Positions 1 through 7,008 of a stretch of 64,000 bases of DNA are shown one piece after another; position 1 is the stretch's first letter, and each line of letters opens with the position of its first letter. The position numbers and the translations under genes are program-made. Location: positions 2,108,001 to 2,172,000 of the forward strand of contig NZ_CP134771.1 of the NCBI RefSeq assembly GCF_031880315.1, written 5' to 3'. Source of the DNA: Pseudomonas baltica. GTDB taxonomy: Bacteria; Pseudomonadota; Gammaproteobacteria; Pseudomonadales; Pseudomonadaceae. Below the pieces are notes generated by a model. The model was not told the DNA's origin and did no database searches. It saw only the letters and a list, made by a program, of their open reading frames with translations.

Positions 1-2
1 GG

Positions 3-1394
3 ATGCTCTGGAGAGGCGAAATCCGAGAGGGCGCCTCTGGCACGGAGTTGGTGGAAAGCCTGAAAGCACTGACTGGAATGACGCCCGACAGAGAGGCCTT
101 CCAGAAGCGGCTAGAGCGCTCCCTACAGCAGGGATTGAATACCGTTCCTTTCTCGTGGCGTCCACGACTGGTGCTGTCTTACGTTTGCGATATCGTGCAC
201 CTGTGGGAAATTGCCAAGGTGTCCAGCCGGGATGATCGCCAGTATCACTTGGCAATGGTCAACGATACAGGTTGGCAGCCGACCAGTGCCGATGACCTGC
301 GCAAGCGAGTGCCTTTGCTGGATTGGACAGCACTGTTAGTCCTTAACGACTTGGGGCTGATCGACGCCGTCATCACTTTCTTCGGTCAAATTGCGGTGGC
401 CAAGGCCACGATGGAGGAGCTTGCCGAGTTCACGAACCCCGTGTTTGGAAGCCCAAAGCGAAGCAAATGCTTGGAGCTACAGAACGCTTTGAAACCCCAT
501 CTCGCCTCGATCCTTCAGCCCTCCCCTCCAGAGGTGGCAAGCGAGGCATCGCCCGCCAGAGTCATTGGGCGCAGCAACAGTGAAATCGTGGAGATACTTG
601 GCAAAGAGCCGGAACGGTACCGGCTCTATTCTGATGACGAATCGCTGCGGATATTTTGTGCTGCAGGTTCCGAGGTCGACGGTTTCTGCACGCTTGATGT
701 CCTGACCGCAATGACAGAGGTTGGGCAGCTCTCCCCTATTGAAAAAGCCGGCAAAATTGCGCAGCTGTGCGAATGGCGGGTCGGGGTAATCGTACAGCTA
801 TCCGAAATTGTCCGGCTGCTCCCCCCGGCTGCCTATACTGCACGAACCGTACGTCAAGCCGTAGAAATCCTCGACGCTGAACCTAGGCTCATTTCAGTGA
901 TCTCGGCGCTCTGGGATTATCGAGTGCCCTTTGAAAAATCGCTGGGGCATGCAGCATCGGCGTTGCATGCACTAGTGGAGCAGGCTCAGCTTCCTGAGAC
1001 TGGACTAGCTGCGCTGATGCGACACTGGCATGTCAAAGCAGCTATGAAAAATGATGCCCCTGATCAGGCCCTTGAGACCATAGTCCTTTTGATCATCACC
1101 GCCGCACTCATGGGTCATTTGCCGAAGGCTTGTGCCAAACGACTCTGGGCGGTTTACAGGCTGTTGGTCGAGTCTCACCATGGAGACCAAATGGACGAGC
1201 GTCTTGAGAAGGTTTCCATCCGGTTGCTAGGTTCGAAATGTGCTCAGTTGGAATCTGTAGCGGCTGGCGAAGGGTTGCGAATCTTCACCGAGCTCAATGA
1301 GAGCCTAACGGAGGGCACGATTGACCAGTCAGAGTTCGCCAACGCTTACACCACAGCACGAATAGCGGCGCAAAGCCCCAAATTCGGGCGATGA
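3..1394 (+). CDS. PIN-domain protein, probably truncated at 5' end by window edge
   Basis: A 463-residue frame is open from the first bases of the window, so the real start probably lies upstream. Residues about 103-235 read like a PIN-type ribonuclease fold. The strand-one motif LLDWTALLVL has Asp107, followed by an acidic EEL helix near residue 139, the segment LYSDDESLR (Asp211/Asp212) and FCTLDVL (Asp232). These acids fit the metal-binding quartet of PIN nucleases. The rest is helical and unrecognised. It lies upstream of another unknown gene on the same strand in the accessory region. PIN proteins act as toxins or in RNA processing; which applies here is not visible. The domain call rests on motif spacing only. 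Confidence 0.6.
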   Translation: MLWRGEIREGASGTELVESLKALTGMTPDREAFQKRLERSLQQGLNTVPFSWRPRLVLSYVCDIVHLWEIAKVSSRDDRQYHLAMVNDTGWQPTSADDLRKRVPLLDWTALLVLNDLGLIDAVITFFGQIAVAKATMEELAEFTNPVFGSPKRSKCLELQNALKPHLASILQPSPPEVASEASPARVIGRSNSEIVEILGKEPERYRLYSDDESLRIFCAAGSEVDGFCTLDVLTAMTEVGQLSPIEKAGKIAQLCEWRVGVIVQLSEIVRLLPPAAYTARTVRQAVEILDAEPRLISVISALWDYRVPFEKSLGHAASALHALVEQAQLPETGLAALMRHWHVKAAMKNDAPDQALETIVLLIITAALMGHLPKACAKRLWAVYRLLVESHHGDQMDERLEKVSIRLLGSKCAQLESVAAGEGLRIFTELNESLTEGTIDQSEFANAYTTARIAAQSPKFGR

Positions 1395-1687
1395 GTGCAG
1401 GCCGCAGGCGCTGGACGCAGCGCGATGTGGCCTAAGTATGGTCGACGCTGGACGCGTCGCAGTTAGGGTTGGAGCAGATACCCTCACGCGCTTCTCGAAA
1501 CGCTCTCTTGACCGCCGGAGCGAAATCATCCGCATGACGGGCCGACGAGCCCCCCCCCCGCTCAACATCCGCTAGTTGGCGCGAATCAACCTTGTGATAG
1601 AAACGGCCACCGATGCTTTTCGGCCTGCTCAGTTTCTGGCCGGGAGTGGTTATCATCGTAACCACAACACGACAGGGCAACGAGCTC

Positions 1688-3091
1688 ATGACCTACGCAC
1701 TTTTAGACAATGCCACCCTCACAGCTGTCCAGCGTGCCACTGGAGCTGTCACGGTACAAAACACCGACACGATCAATGGAGACCTGTGCGCTGTAGAGAA
1801 CTTCCTCCAGGGCATTCTTTTCTATGATGACCTGTTGTGCATCGACAACTACAAGCCTCAGCACCGGGAAGCGCGGAAAAAGCAGTTCCCGTACCTGCGC
1901 TTCGTTGACCCAACCCAGTTCGAACTGCAGACGGTCGACGAGGTTGCACAACGGGAAGCCGCTCTGATCCGCCCCGAGATTCGCGGAGGTAAGTTCGTCG
2001 ATGAGGACTTCGCAGGTCTCCTGGAGCAGCTGAAAATGAACATGGTCTGCACCTGGGATAAATCTTCCAGCGTGTACTACCTGACCATGAGAATGCTCGG
2101 GCACCAAGCCACTGATGCCTACGGCAAGTACAGCGCCTTGACCGCTGCAATCTTTGCCGAATTGGCAGATGTGGGCGACACACGTGGACGCTGGTCGCAA
2201 GAAGTGAAACTCGTAGGCTCCGATGGCCACGTCTTCACCGAGCAAGACTTCGCCAGGAAGAAGCCCGAAGATTTCGGCGGCGCCACAAAGCAGCTGGAGA
2301 TGTTCATCGCTTCCCTGAACTGGCTGGCCTACAAATCCATCTACTATTCCATGGCAGCTAAGCACCTTAAGGCCGACTCGTTTATTCATCCGATACGCCA
2401 TGCCTATCAGTTGCACTGGCTGAAAAAAAGCGGCTTCTTCGGTCACGACTTCACGGCTCGCCTCCTGGCCAACCTCTCCAGCAAAACACAGACGAGCATC
2501 GCTGAAATCAAATCTCACGGGGGTGCGCAGACTGTCGCTCTCGACCTGCCGCTTTTCTCAGCCTGGATGACCCAGGTCTCCGGCAGCGTGCCGAACGCGA
2601 TCATGGCTGCCAAGCAGATTCGCAACGAAGACCATTTCGTCACCATCCGACAGACTCTGAAGGAAATACGGGTCGCGTTCGATGAAAAGGGCATCGGTGA
2701 CGGCAACAGGTTGGTGACCAAATTGATAGGCGATGTTGACAAGATTTGCGGCGACCTGAAACGCAAATACGGCGTGCCCTCTGCCCAAGGCATCCAAGGA
2801 AGCTTCCTGATCAAAGCGGTTAACACCATGACTGGATGGGCCGGCATTCCGGGCTTACCGGATCGCGAGTTTGCCCTGTCCACCCCTGAGTTCATGAAGT
2901 CGCAGTCGACCAAGGCGTTCACGACCGTCGTAAAGGACATCACGGCAGAGCTGACGTCTATGGAGCGCCTCGGTGGTGTTCGAGACCTCATGGCCAAATC
3001 GTTCGTTATCGACAAAGAAAAATTCGGCAGTCCGAAGGTTCAAAACCCCCGGTACCGTCACGCGACCTCTGAGTGGCAAAAACCAATGTAA
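1688..3091 (+). CDS. hypothetical protein, 467 aa
   Basis: Family not recognised. The frame is open from 1613, but the ATG at 1688 (protein begins MTYALLDNATLTAV) is the more protein-like start; the 25 codons before it look like untranslated sequence. The protein is soluble, mixed helix/strand, with no signal peptide, membrane segment or obvious catalytic motif. It has an acidic N-terminal half and a basic C-terminal tail. It follows the PIN-domain gene after 293 bp on the same strand, so a shared role is possible but not shown. A run of ten or more C residues near 1551 in the gap may be prone to slippage or sequencing error. Confidence 0.6.
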   Translation: MTYALLDNATLTAVQRATGAVTVQNTDTINGDLCAVENFLQGILFYDDLLCIDNYKPQHREARKKQFPYLRFVDPTQFELQTVDEVAQREAALIRPEIRGGKFVDEDFAGLLEQLKMNMVCTWDKSSSVYYLTMRMLGHQATDAYGKYSALTAAIFAELADVGDTRGRWSQEVKLVGSDGHVFTEQDFARKKPEDFGGATKQLEMFIASLNWLAYKSIYYSMAAKHLKADSFIHPIRHAYQLHWLKKSGFFGHDFTARLLANLSSKTQTSIAEIKSHGGAQTVALDLPLFSAWMTQVSGSVPNAIMAAKQIRNEDHFVTIRQTLKEIRVAFDEKGIGDGNRLVTKLIGDVDKICGDLKRKYGVPSAQGIQGSFLIKAVNTMTGWAGIPGLPDREFALSTPEFMKSQSTKAFTTVVKDITAELTSMERLGGVRDLMAKSFVIDKEKFGSPKVQNPRYRHATSEWQKPM

Positions 3092-3211
3092 ATGCCGCTC
3101 CGGAGCCCGCCCCAGGGCATTGCTGTACACAGGGCGGGCCGTTCTGATGATGGGAGGCTGCCCACGTTGATCTGCATTCAGACCTCAGCATGACGACGCT
3201 ACGCGCAGTTT

Positions 3212-3279
3212 AGAGACAGCAGTTTTTGTACTTAACACCGCTTCCGCAGGGACAGAGTTCGTTGCGCCCGTATATCCTT
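3212..3279 (-). pseudogene. orphan SEC-C zinc-motif C-terminus
   Basis: On the minus strand an open stretch ends in RNELCPCGSGVKYKNCCL and a stop near 3212. This is a clear SEC-C motif (CxCx8CC), normally found at the extreme C-terminus of SecA and many defence or hypothetical proteins. The frame runs back directly into a 20-bp insertion-sequence end (3280-3299), and beyond that the DNA belongs to another gene on the other strand. It therefore looks like the last 22 or so codons of a gene whose body has been lost. Confidence 0.55.
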
Positions 3280-3299
3280 GGGATCAGTTGACCACTACA
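3280..3299 (-). mobile_element. insertion-sequence terminal inverted repeat, copy 1
   Basis: GGGATCAGTTGACCACTACA is the exact reverse complement of 6154-6173. It reads like an IS terminus (TGTAGTGGTCAACTGATCCC) whose element would lie to the left. The match to the other copy stops abruptly after 20 bp, as expected for terminal repeats. No intact transposase lies beside it. Confidence 0.55.
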
Positions 3300-3539
3300 A
3301 AGTTTCGGTTCAGTCTTTCCGCCATGGATGGCCATTGCGTGATATCCCTGGCGTTTACCGACTTCAACAATGGTCACAATCGGGAGAGTGAGATTGAGCT
3401 GCGCATAAAGAAGATCGAGTTCGATGAGGCCCGTCGTGGGCTGGACAAGAATGAAGCGAAGCAGACGATCCTCAAGGAACTCGAATTTGAGAAGATCGAA
3501 ATGTTCAAGAGGTTAGCGAAGGTCGACGAAGCTGCATAA
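3288..3539 (+). CDS. small hypothetical protein, 83 aa, start inside an IS end
   Basis: Not recognised. The only long-frame start is TTG at 3288, inside the 20-bp IS end, so the first four codons come from the repeat. A second candidate, ATG at 3324, lacks a clear ribosome binding site. The C-terminal half is a charged helix rich in Glu and Lys. The gene may be a 5'-truncated remnant that gained a new start from the mobile element, or the true protein may begin at 3324. Confidence 0.4.
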   Translation: MTTTKFRFSLSAMDGHCVISLAFTDFNNGHNRESEIELRIKKIEFDEARRGLDKNEAKQTILKELEFEKIEMFKRLAKVDEAA

Positions 3540-3706
3540 CGATGCAGTTTCAACAACGGTGTCAGCAGCCTCTCACGACCAATGAACATGCTCATCGTGG
3601 ACGCGCTCGAATTGATCGTACGACTGAAACACGGCATCGTCACTTAGCCGCTGCAGTTACCTTGCAATCTGACAATCTGCCAATCCTGTGAAGGACATCG
3701 GAATCT

Positions 3707-4735
3707 ATGGACAGTGTTTTTGAAGGAACCTTTCCCACCAGCGCGGGCCCAGAAGAAATTCTTCCGCAAGATGCGCTCTCGATCCTGCCATTCGCGCCCG
3801 AGGCCATAACTGCCTGGGCCACGCAAAACGATTTGCATACCTACATCAACAAACTCCTCGCAGGCACAGGCTATGAGGATCAGGCGGACATCAGGCTGGA
3901 AGGCTCGATCCAAGTAGCATTGGAGTTAGCAGACCAGTTCACCGAGATTGCAACTCAATCGGAGCCGGCACTAGGAGCAAGAACACAGTCGGTCTCCCTG
4001 GTTGATTTTAAACATGATCCGGTGTTTGGGCGGTTGGCCAAGGCATTGATAGCCTGGCAAGAGACTATCGGAAACGTCTTGTCTGAAGCGGGATACTTTT
4101 CTCTTTCACACATGCTTGAGACTCGGTCGGATCTGATGTGCTCCGTCCAGCTGGCGAGTGGGCTGTACTACCGTCAAGCTATGCAAGTGCTGCGAGGATT
4201 CATCGAAAGCGTCATCTCGCCCATCTATTTTTGCAAACAGCCCGATGAGTACAAGGAATGGAAATCCAACGACTACCGATCGCCGACGCTACGTGGAGAC
4301 AAAGGGGTGCTCCCTCGCTTGCGTAAGGCAGGGATCATTTCGGTGGAAATGGAAAACACTATTTCTGAGGCTTACGACCTGCTCAACGGTTATATCCACG
4401 GTAACGAAGAGAAACTGAATAACACCGGCCTTGATCGAGGCGAGTGGGAAGGCCATGTTTTCCAGCCAGTGCGCTTCCAAGCATGGGCGAATGTCTGCGC
4501 CTCACTCATCGAAGCTTCACTACCTCTGGTCAAAATCAATCTGTCGCAGTGGGCAGCCGCGAAATCCGATTGGGATCTGTTTTGCCACGTATGCCACGGT
4601 CATGACCTCGAAACCCAGCAGCAAAGAGATGATCCGCCGATGACTCAGTTTCGCTGCAAGCAATGCACCCACACCTTCTGGCAAGATGAGGATGATCAGC
4701 AGTTCGTGCATGCAACCGTAGAGTTCTCGGACTGA
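3707..4735 (+). CDS. hypothetical protein with C-terminal zinc ribbon, 342 aa
   Basis: ATG start at 3707, preceded by GAAGGACATCGG with a plausible AAGGA site. The body (about residues 1-275) is helical, and a segment around LLNGYIHGNEE resembles the C-terminal helix of HEPN/DUF5677-like proteins. The last 60 residues hold two knuckles (CHVCHGHD and FRCKQCTHTFW), giving a four-cysteine zinc ribbon. There are no membrane segments. It sits alone between short intergenic gaps in the accessory region. Its function is unknown; an RNA- or nucleic-acid-linked role is only a guess from the zinc ribbon and HEPN-like helix. Confidence 0.6.
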   Translation: MDSVFEGTFPTSAGPEEILPQDALSILPFAPEAITAWATQNDLHTYINKLLAGTGYEDQADIRLEGSIQVALELADQFTEIATQSEPALGARTQSVSLVDFKHDPVFGRLAKALIAWQETIGNVLSEAGYFSLSHMLETRSDLMCSVQLASGLYYRQAMQVLRGFIESVISPIYFCKQPDEYKEWKSNDYRSPTLRGDKGVLPRLRKAGIISVEMENTISEAYDLLNGYIHGNEEKLNNTGLDRGEWEGHVFQPVRFQAWANVCASLIEASLPLVKINLSQWAAAKSDWDLFCHVCHGHDLETQQQRDDPPMTQFRCKQCTHTFWQDEDDQQFVHATVEFSD

Positions 4736-5107
4736 TCATCTCAAGGTTCAGGGAAGCCCAGGGGAGCTCGGCTTCCGGCTAGACGACGCTTTCCTCATTT
4801 GACCTGCGCTGATGACGAACCATGCCCTGGGCTCACATATCGCCCTTATTGACCGCCCTATCGATGGAGGCAGGTGAACTCAAAAGCCACTTGCCCATTG
4901 ACAGTTAGACCAGCGGCTTAGCCATGCAAGTGGTGCAGGCGGACAGAAATCGCTCCATTTTCTCGTCTATGTGAGGTTCAAGGTAGATCGCCTCCAGCGA
5001 CCCATAACGGGCTTTAGGTTCATACCGTACTAATTCAAGAAAATTAGCTCCACACCCGATTAACAAACACTGAAACCCAGCCCACTAAAAAACGCTAAGG
5101 TAAATTT
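4736..5107. other. 372-bp gap with a fragmentary minus-strand frame
   Basis: No full gene is visible. A weak hairpin (GGAAGCC at 4752-4758 with GGCTTCC at 4770-4776) lies just after the preceding gene and may end its transcript. The middle carries the short minus-strand frame 5066-4905, listed separately. The last 70 bp are AT-rich and probably hold the promoter of the gene at 5108. Confidence 0.5.
4905..5066 (-). pseudogene. unidentified 53-codon fragment
   Basis: A TTG-initiated minus-strand frame of 53 codons begins MLIGCGANFLELVRYEPKAR and ends with a CTTC motif shortly before the stop at 4905. Its composition looks protein-like (ordered hydrophobic and charged pattern) rather than random. 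No ATG start or ribosome binding site is evident, and an in-frame stop lies just upstream, so it is more likely the 3' remnant of a lost gene than a working gene. Family not recognised. Confidence 0.3.
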
Positions 5108-5878
5108 GTGAAATCACCACTAACGCTAGCTGCAACCCAGGCACTTAGCCAAAACGATACAACTTTGAAGCCGCTTTTGCGAGAAACCTATAGATTTCCT
5201 GACGGTGCTCTATCGCGCGCACGCGGAAATCTAAGACTGCAAGCTATTCAACGAATTGACGACATCGTAATGTTCCATCAGTTTGCAATGTTCACTCACA
5301 TGCAAAGCAATGAACTCATCGCCCCAGTCTTTGAGGCCTTCAACGAACATTACGGCCGCATGTTCGACAATATGGGAGATGATCAAGAAAAAATCTCTTC
5401 CGCCCGATTGGCATTCCGAAACTTCAACGAAGTGGCACAGCTTGAACAAATACAGTGTATCGCCAATGAAAGCTTAGTTATTAATCTATGGGCAACAATA
5501 GAGCAGATTTTGACTCGCTGCCTAGAACTTATTGAAAACCCCGCTCCTGGGAACCGCGCCCCACACAGATGGGATATTATTGAAAAACACTACACGAATC
5601 ACAACGCAAACCTAAATAAAGCCAGCTCATACTCCACCGTCAACGAACTAAGGACACTGAACAACAAAATCAAACACTCTTACATAGTCGACAAAGATCT
5701 AATAAAATTCGAACACTTCAAGAATCATGAAAACAAAAGAATCAACACAATACCACTACGAACATTTGACTACACACTAGCGGCATACAATTTTGTATGC
5801 TTTATAACCAACAGAACCGGAGAAAGTATCTTTTACCCAGAGAACGAAGAGGATGACTACGACGACTACGACGACTGA
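5108..5878 (+). CDS. AT-rich hypothetical protein with HEPN-like motif, 256 aa
   Basis: GTG start at 5108 with AAGG seven bases upstream. The gene is far more AT-rich than its neighbours, a sign of transfer. The protein is helical and soluble. Near residue 190 the string ELRTLNNKIKHS looks like the C-terminal helix of HEPN-type proteins, where the usual R-N-x3-H ribonuclease motif appears as N-N-x3-H, so the catalytic Arg may be missing. The last residues form an acidic tail, DDYDDYDD. HEPN proteins often take part in RNA-targeting defence. The family assignment is tentative. Confidence 0.55.
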   Translation: MKSPLTLAATQALSQNDTTLKPLLRETYRFPDGALSRARGNLRLQAIQRIDDIVMFHQFAMFTHMQSNELIAPVFEAFNEHYGRMFDNMGDDQEKISSARLAFRNFNEVAQLEQIQCIANESLVINLWATIEQILTRCLELIENPAPGNRAPHRWDIIEKHYTNHNANLNKASSYSTVNELRTLNNKIKHSYIVDKDLIKFEHFKNHENKRINTIPLRTFDYTLAAYNFVCFITNRTGESIFYPENEEDDYDDYDD

Positions 5879-5906
5879 GCTAGACATTGGTTACTGATAA
5901 ATAGTT

Positions 5907-5929
5907 GGCATCAGGAGCCTCCTGATGCC
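5907..5929 (+). terminator. hairpin after the HEPN-like gene
   Basis: GGCATCAGGA and TCCTGATGCC form a perfect 10-bp stem with a 3-base loop, 29 bp after the stop of the gene at 5108-5878. There is no T tract, so it may act as an mRNA 3' stabiliser as much as an intrinsic terminator. Confidence 0.5.
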
Positions 5930-6153
5930 CTTAAACTAATTAATTAACTAACTATCTCAAACAGGGGAGCAGCGACCGGCTCCGTTCAATCAAGTGTAGC
6001 GGTAGTCTCGCCCCTGCATCCCTTCAAGCGAAGTAAGCGTCACATTGAAGCGCTTGAACAAAGCGAAGAAGTCTATAAGACCCATTTCCACATGAAGCCT
6101 CTTGGCTGACCTTGCCCCCGAGAAACGTATCCCTTAACCCGGCGTCGGGGTTG
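5930..6153. other. gap with gene remnant between hairpin and IS end
   Basis: Between the hairpin and the IS end there is no complete gene on either strand. Its only structure is the minus-strand tail at 6133-5990, listed separately. Confidence 0.5.
5990..6133 (-). pseudogene. C-terminal gene fragment, 47 codons, family unknown
   Basis: A minus-strand frame bounded upstream by a stop at 6136-6134 contains SAKRLHVEMGLIDFFALFKR and ends in GRDYRYT before the stop at 5990. Its sequence is strongly protein-like, but no initiation site is present beyond an internal ATG at the MGLIDFF position. It looks like the tail of a larger gene, possibly from a mobile element, cut off close to the IS end at 6154. 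Confidence 0.35.
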
Positions 6154-6240
6154 TGTAGTGGTCAACTGATCCCGGACAAGACGTTAAGTTTTTTCTCGGA
6201 CTGAGCTGGGGCCAGCTCACCGTTGAACTGAAGTGGTCGA
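6154..6240 (-). mobile_element. IS end, copy 2, with a possible transposase tail
   Basis: TGTAGTGGTCAACTGATCCC at 6154-6173 is a perfect inverted copy of 3299-3280 and faces outward from the 3300-6153 segment. On the minus strand the adjoining DNA reads DRPLQFNGELAPAQSEKKLN and stops inside the repeat at about 6162, as transposase genes of several IS families do at their right end. The element is cut off by about 6270, next to the HNH gene stop at 6283, so only a stub remains. The IS family cannot be named from sight. Confidence 0.5.
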
Positions 6241-6282
6241 TCACCAGCGCAAGCGGGAGATCGACACATTGGTACCGTCCTC

Positions 6283-7008
6283 TCAGACGTCGGAAGCCTC
6301 TCGGCGTTTCCATAGCTGCTTTGTCACCAATTTGAAGAGGTGCCCAGCCCTGTATTTATCCAGTTCGGCTGTCGCCCCCAAAAGCTTCGATAGCCGACCG
6401 GGCCGTGCTTCCAATCGCTCCGCGAGTGCTCTTCGCTCAATTTGTGCCAAGGCATTAAGTTTCACGGAACGAATTGTCCTCTGCCCTTTTCTAGATTTGC
6501 CCGTGAATATCCATCCTTTCTCGATCTCAATGTTATCTGAATATCGATCGAAATAAGGATGAATCCAGCGATAGCTAGCAGAAGAAACGGGCATTGGAGC
6601 ATTAGCGGAAATTTTCACAGCGAGTACTGGACAGTACTTGCTGGCTTGCTGCCCTTTACGTCTTGCACGCTTTTTGATCAGGCTATTGAGTGTACGGTTA
6701 TATCCATTCTTCTTTATATTGCACGTCCCACAGGACAAAGATAAGTTCGTAACTTCGTATGTAAAGTCCCGATGGATACCTTTCTCGATAAAATGCTCCA
6801 AGTGAGTAGCATAATCATCGTAAAGAAACCGCCGACACAGACTACATCTTCCCTGTTGTACCTTACGCAGCATGGGTTTGAGTGTGTCCTTGAATGCAGT
6901 GACAGCATTCACACCACTACTCCAGCTAAGGCCCTTCAGATTCGCGACAACAATGTCAGCGGGGAGGACAGGGATCGGATGGATTTGCTCGAATCCTATT
7001 TTAATCAT
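6283..7008 (-). CDS. ptuB: HNH endonuclease, Septu PtuB-like
   Basis: Predicted nuclease subunit of a Septu-type antiphage system. The start at 7008 (MIKIGFEQIHPI) is preferred to an upstream ATG because GGAGAG lies eight bases before it; it overlaps the ATPase stop by 8 bp, indicating translational coupling. The HNH fold is visible as Cys55/Cys58, THLEHFIEK (His69, His72), Asn88 and a second cysteine pair at 93/96, so zinc-stabilised HNH is likely. The C-terminal 140 residues are basic. In known Septu, PtuA and PtuB form a complex that cleaves nucleic acid after infection. Assignment rests on the HNH motif and the adjacent ATPase. Confidence 0.75.
   Translation of the reverse strand: MIKIGFEQIHPIPVLPADIVVANLKGLSWSSGVNAVTAFKDTLKPMLRKVQQGRCSLCRRFLYDDYATHLEHFIEKGIHRDFTYEVTNLSLSCGTCNIKKNGYNRTLNSLIKKRARRKGQQASKYCPVLAVKISANAPMPVSSASYRWIHPYFDRYSDNIEIEKGWIFTGKSRKGQRTIRSVKLNALAQIERRALAERLEARPGRLSKLLGATAELDKYRAGHLFKLVTKQLWKRREASDV

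Noticed and set aside
1395..1687. Minus-strand frames between the first two genes
   Set aside because: They cross a poly-C run and show no coding pattern or ribosome binding sites.
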